Origin: Alteromonas sp. KC3
GTDB taxonomy: Bacteria > Pseudomonadota > Gammaproteobacteria > Enterobacterales > Alteromonadaceae
Direction: 5' to 3'
DNA length: 64,000 nucleotides
Assembly: GCF_016756315.1 (NCBI RefSeq)
Contig: NZ_AP024235.1
Span: 744,001-808,000 of the forward strand
The position numbers were made by a program, and so were the translations under genes. Shown piece after piece: positions 19,057-27,357 of this stretch. Every line of letters starts with the position of its first letter. The stretch's first letter is position 1. A model generated the notes under the pieces. It was not told where the DNA came from and made no database searches. It was given only the letters and a program-made list of their open reading frames with translations.

Positions 19057-19338
19057 ATGAAAAGCGAGCGACAAAAACTCGTCGAGAAGCACCAGCAGCT
19101 AAACCAGACTGACAATGCAAAAGTGGTCTCGCATGTCCAGCGTGAAGAGAAAGACAGTGATTGGATTCGTCACACCATCATGCTTGAAGGTATCGATGTG
19201 CCTTTTATCTATCGGCGAAAGCAACAATATCAAAGTCTTAAAGGGGCACGTGTTAACGTGACGTACTACAGACAAGTGCAAGACGTCGCGGGCATCGAGT
19301 TTGAAACCATGAAAGTGGTTCGTATAAAGCGCAGCTAG
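19057..19338 (+). CDS. small conserved-looking protein between recJ and recO
   Basis: About 93 residues; I do not recognise a named family. The N-terminus is strongly charged and helical (KSERQKLVEKHQQLNQ), and the rest has alternating hydrophobic residues consistent with a small beta-rich fold (IMLEGIDVPFIYRRK, VNVTYYRQV, VVRIKRS). It has no signal peptide or cysteines. The ATG at 19057 is preferred over 19048 because GGGGAA (19043-19048) sits about 8 nt before it. It is read in the same direction as recJ and recO with short gaps, so it is probably cotranscribed. A nucleic-acid-related role would fit the context, but nothing in the sequence proves it. Confidence 0.7.
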   Translation: MKSERQKLVEKHQQLNQTDNAKVVSHVQREEKDSDWIRHTIMLEGIDVPFIYRRKQQYQSLKGARVNVTYYRQVQDVAGIEFETMKVVRIKRS

Positions 19339-19418
19339 CGTTTTGGCACATAAGCGCGACCCACAAGGTGGCAAAGGTATGTGCAACGTAGATTAGGTAA
19401 AAGCATCGTGGAAAAGGT

Positions 19419-20123
19419 ATGAACAACGACTGGCTAAACGCTTATGTATTGCACCGTCGCCCTTATCGTGAAACAAGCTATATTGTTGACTTTTTCACGT
19501 TGGAAGAAGGGCGCATAAGCGCGGTGGCGAAAGGCGTTAAAAACAGTAAATCAGATAAGAAGAGCTTGTTGCAGCCATTCCAGCAATTACGTATTCAATT
19601 AAGGGGAAAGTCTGATTTAAAGAACTTGTCGCATGTTGAAAGTGTTTCACCCTCAATTTCCCTCGTAGGGACTTCACTGTTTTGTGCTATGTACGTCAAT
19701 GAGCTTGCCAATAGGATCATGCCAAACGGCCTTGCCAGTGATGGCGTGTTCAATGCTTATGAACAGGCACTTATGTCATTAAGTGAGCAAGGCGACATAG
19801 AAGTTACATTGCGCCAATTCGAGTTTGCATTATTAGATGAAATGGGGCTATTACCTGATTTTACGACCGATGTTGAATATGAGATGCCTATTGAAGAAAA
19901 CGGCAGCTACCATTTTCAAGCTGACGCAGGTTTTGTGCAAATGCCCGAGCATATTCAAGGGAATAGAGGCTTCCCCGGAACAGCTTTACTTTCTCTCGCT
20001 CAAGGAGAATTTACGCCACTAAGTAAGAAAGTCGCTAAAGTCCTTTGTCGCGACCTGCTAAAACCGCTTATTGGTGATAAACCACTTAAGAGTCGCGAAT
20101 TATTCATGCCCAAAAGTCGCTAG
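19419..20123 (+). CDS. recO: DNA repair protein RecO
   Basis: Helps RecR load RecA onto SSB-coated single-stranded DNA in the RecFOR pathway. It shows the N-terminal OB-fold typical of RecO (AYVLHRRPYRETSYIVDFFT, then GRISAVAKGVK) and the C-terminal helical domain. The family's zinc-binding cysteines are not evident, as in other gammaproteobacterial RecO proteins. At 234 residues it is of normal length. It lies upstream of pdxJ and acpS as in the usual gammaproteobacterial recO-pdxJ-acpS order. Confidence 0.92.
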   Translation: MNNDWLNAYVLHRRPYRETSYIVDFFTLEEGRISAVAKGVKNSKSDKKSLLQPFQQLRIQLRGKSDLKNLSHVESVSPSISLVGTSLFCAMYVNELANRIMPNGLASDGVFNAYEQALMSLSEQGDIEVTLRQFEFALLDEMGLLPDFTTDVEYEMPIEENGSYHFQADAGFVQMPEHIQGNRGFPGTALLSLAQGEFTPLSKKVAKVLCRDLLKPLIGDKPLKSRELFMPKSR

Positions 20124-20311
20124 CATAGCTCGCGCGCTTAACTCGCGCACTTGAAATAAAGGCTAGCCCCTCGAATTCATTACATTATTTTCTGTTAACG
20201 CATAGCATTTACGCCGCTGTAGTCTAAAAACTTTGCTACAATTGCGCGACTCTATTGGTAAACTTTTTTTGGCTGTTGCCCTTGTTCAGCCTACAAAACC
20301 CAGGTGGTGAA

Positions 20312-21049
20312 ATGAGCACGATTTTATTAGGCGTTAACATCGACCATATCGCAACAATTCGCAATGCGCGTGGTACCCATTACCCTGACCCAGTTCATGC
20401 AGCAGATATTGCAGAGCGCGCTGGCGCTGACGGTATTACTGTGCACCTTCGGGAAGATCGCCGTCATATTAAAGATCGTGATGTGCGCATTTTAGCACAA
20501 ACCATTAATACGCGTTTAAATCTAGAAATGGCAGTCACTGATGAAATGCTCGCCATTGCCGAAGAAGTTAAACCCGTATTTTGTTGTCTCGTGCCTGAAA
20601 AACGCGAAGAGCTGACTACAGAGGGTGGGCTCGATGTAGCTGGTAACTTTGACACAATTAAGGCGGCTTGTGAAAGACTAGCCAAGGCCAACATTTTGGT
20701 GTCGCTGTTTATTGATGCTGACAAGGCGCAAATTGATGCCGCTGCAAAGTGTAATGCACCTTATATCGAAATTCATACTGGTCAGTATGCAGAAGCTACT
20801 AGTGAAGATGAGCAGCAAAAAGAACTAGCACGATTGATTGAAGGCATTGAGTATGCCGATAGCTTAGGACTTAAAGTGAATGCAGGTCATGGCTTGCATT
20901 ACCACAACGTAAAACCGATTGCGGCGATACCACAATTGATCGAGCTAAACATTGGTCACGCTATTATTGCTCGCGCGGCGTTTGATGGGCTACATACCGC
21001 AGTTGCCGATATGCGTAAGCTCATGTTAGAAGCTCGCGCTGGTATTTAA
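20312..21049 (+). CDS. pdxJ: pyridoxine 5'-phosphate synthase PdxJ
   Basis: Condenses 1-deoxy-D-xylulose 5-phosphate with the PdxA product to give pyridoxine 5'-phosphate. It is a TIM barrel starting [17 protein letters not shown], with HLREDRRHI, a conserved Glu region, [15 protein letters not shown] and the phosphate-binding VNAGHGLHY. The frame is open from 20255, but the ATG at 20312 gives the family-standard N-terminus and 245 residues, with AGGTGGTGA just upstream. Together with pdxA at 9.4-10.3 kb, two steps of the DXP-dependent vitamin B6 pathway are encoded here. Confidence 0.95.
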   Translation: MSTILLGVNIDHIATIRNARGTHYPDPVHAADIAERAGADGITVHLREDRRHIKDRDVRILAQTINTRLNLEMAVTDEMLAIAEEVKPVFCCLVPEKREELTTEGGLDVAGNFDTIKAACERLAKANILVSLFIDADKAQIDAAAKCNAPYIEIHTGQYAEATSEDEQQKELARLIEGIEYADSLGLKVNAGHGLHYHNVKPIAAIPQLIELNIGHAIIARAAFDGLHTAVADMRKLMLEARAGI

Positions 21050-21076
21050 AATTCGCAAAAAAGGTAGGGTTTTAAC

Positions 21077-21466
21077 GTGGCAATAGCGGGTCTAGGGACC
21101 GATATTATTGAAATAGCGCGCTTAAGCAGTCGCTCAGGTGGTGATAGCGTAAACGAACGCTTAGCTAAGCGTGTACTTACGCCCGCCGAATACCAACAAT
21201 TTTGTGAACACAAAACGCCTATGCGGTTTCTCGCTAAGCGTTTTGCGGCCAAAGAGGCGGCAGTAAAGGCCTTAGGGACCGGTATCGGCAACGGCATTAG
21301 CTGGCAGCATATCGAGGTGACAAACGACGAGTTGGGTGCACCTCGTTTAACGTTTTCTGGTGAGTTTGCATCGCGCTGCGAAGCGAGAGGGATTGTCAGC
21401 GCTCTCGTCAGTATTTCAGACGAGCAGCACTATGCTGTTGCCACTGTCATTCTTGAAACCCTTTAA
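21077..21466 (+). CDS. acpS: holo-[acyl-carrier-protein] synthase
   Basis: Transfers 4'-phosphopantetheine from CoA to apo-ACP. The short trimeric AcpS type is recognised by GLGTDIIEIARL with its Mg-binding Asp at the N-terminus, and by KRFAAKEAAVKALGTG in the middle with the second acidic ligand. The length of 129 residues is normal. The start is GTG at 21077 (AGGTAGGG upstream). It follows pdxJ by 27 nt, the same pairing seen in E. coli. Confidence 0.95.
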   Translation: MAIAGLGTDIIEIARLSSRSGGDSVNERLAKRVLTPAEYQQFCEHKTPMRFLAKRFAAKEAAVKALGTGIGNGISWQHIEVTNDELGAPRLTFSGEFASRCEARGIVSALVSISDEQHYAVATVILETL

Positions 21467-21492
21467 TAGCATATCAGCCACCGGAGATTCAC

Positions 21493-22974
21493 TTGGCAAA
21501 CTTGTTTAAGCAATCGCGCGACAAACAAAAAAAAAGTACCGTGCAAGGTACAAAAAAACGAACCAGTGCTAATTCACAGGTCGCTGGGCTGCGTTTCAAA
21601 AAATCACTTACATCAGAAAAACAAACAGACGCTAAGGCACAGGGTTCGGATATCGAGTCTGGACACGTGAGCAATAAAAGTCGTGTTTCAATCGATGCAT
21701 TAGATTGGATGGGGCAAGGTGTTGTTCGCGGAAATCCGGTGATATTTGTCGAAGGGGCGCTACCAAATGAAACCTGTGAAATAGAAATAACGGCTAGCAA
21801 AAAGCAGGTAGCCAACGCTCGCGTAAGTCGTGTAATCAATGCCTCCTCTGATAGAGTTACGCCATTTTGTCCGGTATTTGAACAGTGTGGCGGATGTCAA
21901 TTACAGCATATAGATGCAGAAGCGGCGTTATTACATCGCGATCAAGCATTAAAAGACATGCTTATGCGACAGCTGGCGATGGACCCTATTATTTGGCAGC
22001 CGCCGCTATCGGGTAACCGAGAGCAATACAGAAGAAAAGCAAGGCTTGCTATTGATGCGCGAAACATCAACCGCATTAAACTTGGCTTTCGAGAAGCAGG
22101 CAGCAACAAGGTTGTGAATATTGATGCTTGCCCAATATTGGTGGACCCACTCAAGATGTTACCGAAAGCCCTGCGCGATGCGCTTGAAGGCTTTGAAAGC
22201 GCTAAACACATAGGGCATATAGTACTGGTTGCGGGCGATAACATCACGCAAGTGACTATCAAGCATACCAAAGCCCTCGAAAATGAACTTATTGAAAACC
22301 TTGTGGACTTTGCACTGAGCAACCAGGTTTACGTGGTGCTGGAAAATAAGAAAGGCACGTTAATACCGCTTCAGGTAAAAGGGCAAACTGCGCAAGATGT
22401 ATCTATTGCAACTGCTGAAGGTTTTACTTTAAGCCCTGCGCCTAACGATTTTATTCAAGTAAACGGGCCGGTGAATCAAGAAATGATAGCCCAAGCGCTT
22501 GCTTGGTTGGCACCACAACGCGGCGAGCGTATTGCTGACTGGTTTAGCGGGTTAGGTAATTTCACCCTGCCCATGGCTAAAACTGGGGCTCAGATTCAGG
22601 CAATCGAAGGGGTTGCCGAAATGGTGGCGCGGGCAAAAGAGAATGCACTTAAACAGGGCATATCTAACGTCGACTGGCTGCATTTAGATTTGTCGAATAA
22701 AGACAATGTTAAGCAGGCACTTAGCACCGGCTTTGATAAGGTATTGCTTGACCCCTCAAGGGAAGGGGCCTTGACGGTATGTCATGCACTTGTACAAGCA
22801 CTACCAAAAGCGATAGTGTATGTTTCTTGCAACCCCAGTACGTTTTCTAGAGATGCAAAAATACTACTAGAGGGCGGCTACCACATGGAAAAGGCAGGTG
22901 TAGCAGAAATGTTTCCCTACACACATCACATGGAAATGATGGCTTTATTTACGCAGCGCAGCAGTAACGAGTAA
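21493..22974 (+). CDS. rlmD: 23S rRNA (uracil-1939-C5)-methyltransferase RlmD
   Basis: SAM-dependent RNA methyltransferase of the RumA/TrmA family. A Lys-rich N-terminal extension (about 60 residues) precedes the TRAM domain; the iron-sulfur cluster ligands include CPVFEQCGGC. The Rossmann methyltransferase domain carries DWFSGLGNFTLPMA, the DPSREGA motif and the nucleophile in YVSCNPSTFSRD. The start is TTG at 21493, with CGGAGA 6 nt upstream; it gives the expected MANLF-type N-terminus. Five nucleotides separate it from relA, the same rlmD-relA-mazG order as E. coli. Confidence 0.94.
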   Translation: MANLFKQSRDKQKKSTVQGTKKRTSANSQVAGLRFKKSLTSEKQTDAKAQGSDIESGHVSNKSRVSIDALDWMGQGVVRGNPVIFVEGALPNETCEIEITASKKQVANARVSRVINASSDRVTPFCPVFEQCGGCQLQHIDAEAALLHRDQALKDMLMRQLAMDPIIWQPPLSGNREQYRRKARLAIDARNINRIKLGFREAGSNKVVNIDACPILVDPLKMLPKALRDALEGFESAKHIGHIVLVAGDNITQVTIKHTKALENELIENLVDFALSNQVYVVLENKKGTLIPLQVKGQTAQDVSIATAEGFTLSPAPNDFIQVNGPVNQEMIAQALAWLAPQRGERIADWFSGLGNFTLPMAKTGAQIQAIEGVAEMVARAKENALKQGISNVDWLHLDLSNKDNVKQALSTGFDKVLLDPSREGALTVCHALVQALPKAIVYVSCNPSTFSRDAKILLEGGYHMEKAGVAEMFPYTHHMEMMALFTQRSSNE

Positions 22975-22979
22975 CGGAT

Positions 22980-25163
22980 ATGGTATCAACACGTAAGGTA
23001 CACGAAGCCGATAGACCACCGTTTGAAGCGTGGTTAGACAGTTTGAATTTGACCGCTGAGACCAAAGAAAAGCTCACCGCGGTTTCAGATATTCCTGAGC
23101 GACTCCTTGTCGGTCAGGAAATGGTTGAAATTCTTTGTCAGCTCAACATGGACGACGCCACTCTTCAAGCAGCGTTAGTATTTCCATACTGTGAACAGCA
23201 TGCGTTAAGCGAAGTCGATATCTTTGAGGAGTTTGGCGCTGAAATACGTGACCTCGTCGTGGGTGTACGTCGCATGGATGCAATAAAATCACTGCACGCG
23301 CGCAAGGTCAATGGTTCTGGATTTGCTGAAAAATCCGATGAGCAGCATATCGATAGCATACGACGTATGCTGTTGGCGATGGTGGAAGATGTGCGTGCTG
23401 TGGTTATTAAAATGGCAGAGCGCATTTGTGCACTTCAGCAAGTCAAAAAGGCTGATGAAGAAACCCGTGTAATGGTGGCCCGAGAGTGCGCAAGCATCTA
23501 TGCGCCCCTTGCTAACCGTTTGGGGATAGGCCAGCTCAAATGGGAATTAGAAGATCTTGCGTTTCGTTACTTACATCCAATAACTTACAAGCAGATCGCG
23601 CAGCAATTAGACGGTAAACGCAAAGCGCGTGCCGAATATATAGATACGATTGTTAGCGATTTGCAGGGGATACTTGATAGCGAGCATATACGCGCTGAAG
23701 TGTACGGGCGCCCAAAACACATATTCAGTATTTGGAAGAAGATGCAGAAAAAGCGTCTTACTTTCGAGCAGCTTTTTGATATTCGTGCGGTTCGTATTAT
23801 CGCTGAACGCCTGCAAGATTGTTATGCGGCATTGGGTACGGTTCACGCTAGTTATAAGCACTTACCTAACGAGTTTGACGATTACATCGCTACGCCAAAA
23901 CCCAACGGCTACCAGTCTATACATACGGTAATCGTTGGTCCCGAGGGTAAATCGGTTGAAATTCAAATACGCACTCAGAAAATGCATCAAGATGCCGAGC
24001 TAGGTGTCGCCGCGCATTGGAAATACAAAGAGGGCAGTACGGGCAAGCAGTCTGGCTATGACGAGCGCATTAATTGGCTTCGCCGGATACTAGCATGGCA
24101 AGAAGAAGTGGCGGAATCAGGTGATCTAGTTGAAGAACTGCGCAGCCAAGTGTTTGATGATCGGGTTTATGTGTTCACACCAAAAGGCGACGTTATCGAT
24201 TTGCCGCAAGGCGCTACGCCCCTTGATTTTGCCTACTATATTCACAGTAATGTAGGCCACCGCTGCATTGGGGCTAAGGTAAATGGTCGTATTGTGCCCT
24301 TTACCTATCTTCTGCAAAGTGGCGATCAAATAGAAGTACTTACAGGCAAGGAGCCAAATCCAAGTCGTGACTGGATGCACCCAGGGCTTGGTTATGTGCA
24401 TTCTTCTCGTGCCCGCGCAACAATTCATTCGTACTTTAAAAAGCAAGATCGCGATAAAAATTTAGCGGCGGGCAAAGAGCTGCTTGAGCGTGAACTTCAG
24501 CGAGCGCATTTGCCAGCAAAGGTACCTGCAGAAGCATTTGAAAAGTTTAACTTACAAACCGTGGATGACCTATACACGGCGGTAGGCGCCGGTGATGTGC
24601 GCGTTATGCAGGTGATTAACTTTATCCATCACCTGCAAGAGCCTGTTCAAGCCGAACCTGAAATAAGTCCGAAGGTGAAAACCAGAAAAACCGCAGCAGG
24701 CAGCGGCAAAAAAGACGCTGTGGTGGTGCAGGGTGTAGGCCATCTAATGAGTCAGTTGGCGAACTGCTGTAAACCCGTGCCGGGCGAGCCTATTTTGGGT
24801 TATATCACTCAAGGACGAGGTGTTAGCGTGCACAAGGAAAGCTGTGATCAGCTTCAGCATTTGTTATCACAACACCCAGAACGCCAAATTGAGGTCAATT
24901 GGTCTGAAGAACTGAAAGTGGGTTTTGAAACTGGAATTGACATTTTCTGCCACGATAGAACGGGCCTGCTGCGCGACATCACCACCGTATTGGCAAATGA
25001 AAATGTGCCGTTACTGGGTGTAAACAGCCTAAGCGATAAAAACAGACAAACCGCGCTTATTACAATCTCTATCGAAGTACAAGATTTAGACACAGTGTCT
25101 AAAGTACTTACGCGTTTACGACAGCTTAAAGGCGTGACAGATGCAAAACGAAAGCAAGCTTAA
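22980..25163 (+). CDS. relA: GTP pyrophosphokinase RelA
   Basis: Ribosome-associated (p)ppGpp synthetase of the stringent response. The N-terminal hydrolase-like domain lacks the HD metal motif of SpoT, so it is a pseudo-hydrolase. The synthetase domain (about 235-350) has YGRPKHIFSIWKKM and the EFDD motif (NEFDDYIATPKPNGYQS), which marks monofunctional RelA rather than the RxKD of bifunctional enzymes. TGS (VYVFTPKGDVIDLP) and a C-terminal ACT domain follow, with a Cys-containing NCCKPVPG segment between them. The 727-residue length is standard. The end overlaps mazG by 23 nt. Confidence 0.96.
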   Translation: MVSTRKVHEADRPPFEAWLDSLNLTAETKEKLTAVSDIPERLLVGQEMVEILCQLNMDDATLQAALVFPYCEQHALSEVDIFEEFGAEIRDLVVGVRRMDAIKSLHARKVNGSGFAEKSDEQHIDSIRRMLLAMVEDVRAVVIKMAERICALQQVKKADEETRVMVARECASIYAPLANRLGIGQLKWELEDLAFRYLHPITYKQIAQQLDGKRKARAEYIDTIVSDLQGILDSEHIRAEVYGRPKHIFSIWKKMQKKRLTFEQLFDIRAVRIIAERLQDCYAALGTVHASYKHLPNEFDDYIATPKPNGYQSIHTVIVGPEGKSVEIQIRTQKMHQDAELGVAAHWKYKEGSTGKQSGYDERINWLRRILAWQEEVAESGDLVEELRSQVFDDRVYVFTPKGDVIDLPQGATPLDFAYYIHSNVGHRCIGAKVNGRIVPFTYLLQSGDQIEVLTGKEPNPSRDWMHPGLGYVHSSRARATIHSYFKKQDRDKNLAAGKELLERELQRAHLPAKVPAEAFEKFNLQTVDDLYTAVGAGDVRVMQVINFIHHLQEPVQAEPEISPKVKTRKTAAGSGKKDAVVVQGVGHLMSQLANCCKPVPGEPILGYITQGRGVSVHKESCDQLQHLLSQHPERQIEVNWSEELKVGFETGIDIFCHDRTGLLRDITTVLANENVPLLGVNSLSDKNRQTALITISIEVQDLDTVSKVLTRLRQLKGVTDAKRKQA

Positions 25164-26028
25164 GGAAAACAAGCGCAAGGAAAGTAAACTTAAGCTTAGT
25201 GAAACCAAGCGGCTTCTTGCCATTATGGCGCAGTTGCGCGACAAAGAGTCGGGGTGCCCATGGGACGTGAAACAAACCATGGAAAGCTTAACGCGCTACA
25301 CCATAGAAGAAGCCTACGAAGTGGCCGACGCTATTGCCAGCGGTGATATGGGCGACATTAAAGACGAATTGGGCGATTTATTGTTTCAGGTGGTGTTTTA
25401 TGCACAGATAGCCAAGGAACAAGATGCTTTTACCTTTGATGACGTGGCGCAAAGCATTAGTGATAAGTTAGTGCGGCGACACCCTCATGTGTTTGGTGGC
25501 ACTAATAGCGGTGATGCGTTAAGTGATGCGTCGCTTAATGCTCAATGGGAAGCGATAAAAGCGCAAGAGAAGCGTGCTAAAAAAGCGACAAGCAACAGTA
25601 TTTTAGATAACGTACCCTCAGGCATGCCTGCACTTATGCATGCGCAAAAGCTACAAAAAGCATGTGCAAAGGTGGGCTTCGACTGGCCTGAAGTAATGCC
25701 CGTTCTTGATAAAGTGCGCGAAGAGGTCGATGAAATAGCGCAAGAGATTCATATTGCATCAGAGAGTGAATCTTCAGAGGCTGGCGACACATTACCCCTT
25801 AATCACGACGCCATAGAAGAAGAGATTGGCGATGCACTGTTTGCGATGGTCAACCTATCGCGTCATTTAAAAGTGGATGCCGATAAGGCACTTCGCAAAG
25901 CCAGCAATAAATTTGCAGCGCGTTTTAAGGGTGTTGAGCAATTGGCCCGCGAACAAGGTACTGAACTCGATACAATGCGCCTAGAGGAAATGGAAAGCCT
26001 TTGGCAAACCATCAAGCGCAATAGCTAA
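25141..26028 (+). CDS. mazG: nucleoside triphosphate pyrophosphohydrolase MazG
   Basis: Hydrolyses NTPs and dNTPs to monophosphates plus pyrophosphate; in E. coli it also lowers ppGpp during starvation. Two tandem MazG domains are visible. The first has CPWDVKQTMESLTRYTIEEAYEV and DELGDLLFQVVFYAQIA with the metal-binding acidic residues. The second has DKVREEVDEIAQEI and IEEEIGDALFAMVNLSRHL. At 295 residues it is about 30 longer than E. coli MazG, because of a Lys/Glu-rich N-terminal extension built from three 15-bp repeats and an acidic linker near residue 205. The start lies inside relA, so translation is probably coupled. Confidence 0.93.
   Translation: MQNESKLKENKRKESKLKLSETKRLLAIMAQLRDKESGCPWDVKQTMESLTRYTIEEAYEVADAIASGDMGDIKDELGDLLFQVVFYAQIAKEQDAFTFDDVAQSISDKLVRRHPHVFGGTNSGDALSDASLNAQWEAIKAQEKRAKKATSNSILDNVPSGMPALMHAQKLQKACAKVGFDWPEVMPVLDKVREEVDEIAQEIHIASESESSEAGDTLPLNHDAIEEEIGDALFAMVNLSRHLKVDADKALRKASNKFAARFKGVEQLAREQGTELDTMRLEEMESLWQTIKRNS
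25150..25194 (+). repeat. three tandem 15-bp repeats at the start of mazG
   Basis: GAAAGCAAGCTTAAG (25150), GAAAACAAGCGCAAG (25165) and GAAAGTAAACTTAAG (25180) follow each other without gaps and encode ESKLK-ENKRK-ESKLK. The first copy also contains the relA stop codon at 25161-25163, so the repeat lies within the overlap of the two genes. Confidence 0.8.
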
Positions 26029-26038
26029 ACTATTGCGC
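26016..26038. other. stem-loop enclosing the mazG stop codon
   Basis: GCGCAATAG (26016-26024) pairs with CTATTGCGC (26030-26038) around a 5-nt loop. The mazG stop codon TAA lies in the loop. A second stem, CGCGTTA/TAACGCG (26069-26095), straddles the end of the convergent PepSY gene. Neither is followed by a T-run. Confidence 0.4.
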
Positions 26039-26081
26039 GTTCAAGCTAGCCAACAAATTTATACTAAGCGCGTTACTTGGT

Positions 26082-27269
26082 TTACAAATAACGCGATAAC
26101 CACACCACAAAACAAATAGCCGACACTGCAAAAACGGGTAGGGTGCGTATTTGCGCCTTCGTCAATGCGGTGCTTTTGGTTCGTTTCCACGTCATCATTA
26201 CGCCCGTCGCTGATAGCGCGGTAAGTCCCAACCCGAAGATAAACCATATAGCTCTGGTGGCAAGCCCTCCAAAATACCCAAAATGAATGGGGTCGGCATA
26301 CTCATTAATATAATTCGTCCATGCCATATTGTCCGGAGACTGCACAGCAATGACTTCGAGGGTGACTGGGTCGATATCGACCTTGTGCGCGCGGTCTCGC
26401 AAAAGCGGGTTGTCGCCGACTCCTTTAAAGCGCAGTGTGCTTTTGGGTGAACTAGGGAACTGAATACTGGTGATTTGCCAGTTATCGATCGCACTCTCAG
26501 CAATCCTCACCGCTTTATCAAGCTGATGTGCTGAAATAGGGGCGTTGTACTTTTCGTGAATACTATGGGTTAATTTTGGGGCGGGTGGTTCAAACCGAGT
26601 GCCGCCGACCGCTGCGCCAAATTCAAATAAATACCACCAACTCGTTAAAACAATAGTCACGACAAACCAAATTGCCCATAGCCCACACACTTTATGTAAG
26701 TCACTTAGCAGTATTCGAGGACCTTGGCGAAGTCGCAGACGAGTGATAGCTGTTTTCCAATTGCGGGTGGTCTTCAGGCCCGTGTAGAGTGATATTGCTA
26801 AAATAAAAGCAAAAAAGGTGACAGTGGGCATGCCCAAATAATTAGGCATAAATAAGTAACGATGAAAATCTCGCAAAAAGCGTTGTACGGTAAGTAGCGG
26901 AATGTCGCCTTTAACCTCATTAGTATACTGGTCTACATGAATAAACCTGTCTTTACCATCTTCAAATTGCGCGCGTACGCGGTAGGTAAAATAATCGCTT
27001 CCCATTGTCGAGATAGACTTAATTTTTATCTCTGATGCATGGCGAGAAGCGGCGTCATAAATCGCTGACCAGTTTGGTGCTGAGCCAGTACTACGGTTCT
27101 CGCTCGTCGCGCGCATTTCGTCGAAAATAAGCCAGTCTATTTCATTTGATATAGTGGCAAACGTCCCTGTAATTAAAATAACAAACATAACAATGGCCAA
27201 CTGAAATCCAACCCATGCATGCAAGTTATAGAGCTTTTTAAGATATTTACGCTCTCGCGTTTTAGACAT
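26082..27269 (-). CDS. PepSY-associated transmembrane protein, probable iron-uptake reductase partner
   Basis: A 395-residue membrane protein of the PepSY-associated TM helix family. It opens with KLYNLHAWVGFQLAIVMFVILITGTF (TM1 with a conserved His), has a periplasmic PepSY-like region, then helices near 140-160, 185-215 (LHKVCGLWAIWFVVTIVL), 330-355 and a last one at the C-terminus. Members of this family sit beside siderophore receptors and are proposed to reduce or assist release of ferric iron. Here it is 88 nt downstream of a TonB siderophore receptor gene on the same strand, separated by a partial terminator. The reductase role is an inference from context. Confidence 0.82.
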   Translation of the reverse strand: MSKTRERKYLKKLYNLHAWVGFQLAIVMFVILITGTFATISNEIDWLIFDEMRATSENRSTGSAPNWSAIYDAASRHASEIKIKSISTMGSDYFTYRVRAQFEDGKDRFIHVDQYTNEVKGDIPLLTVQRFLRDFHRYLFMPNYLGMPTVTFFAFILAISLYTGLKTTRNWKTAITRLRLRQGPRILLSDLHKVCGLWAIWFVVTIVLTSWWYLFEFGAAVGGTRFEPPAPKLTHSIHEKYNAPISAHQLDKAVRIAESAIDNWQITSIQFPSSPKSTLRFKGVGDNPLLRDRAHKVDIDPVTLEVIAVQSPDNMAWTNYINEYADPIHFGYFGGLATRAIWFIFGLGLTALSATGVMMTWKRTKSTALTKAQIRTLPVFAVSAICFVVWLSRYL

Positions 27270-27310
27270 GACAGTGACTCAGTTATTTACATTGCTTTGC
27301 GCTTAATAAA

Positions 27311-27346
27311 TTAAAAGGCAACGCAGCAAAGTACGTCGCCTTTTAA
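27311..27346 (-). terminator. likely partial terminator between the TonB receptor and PepSY genes
   Basis: TTAAAAGGCAACG (27311-27323) pairs with CGTCGCCTTTTAA (27334-27346) with one mismatch around a 10-nt loop. On the minus strand the stem ends in CCTTTTAATTTATT, a T-rich but not pure tract. It could attenuate transcription from the receptor into the PepSY gene. Confidence 0.5.
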
Positions 27347-27357
27347 CTTGTGCAGTC

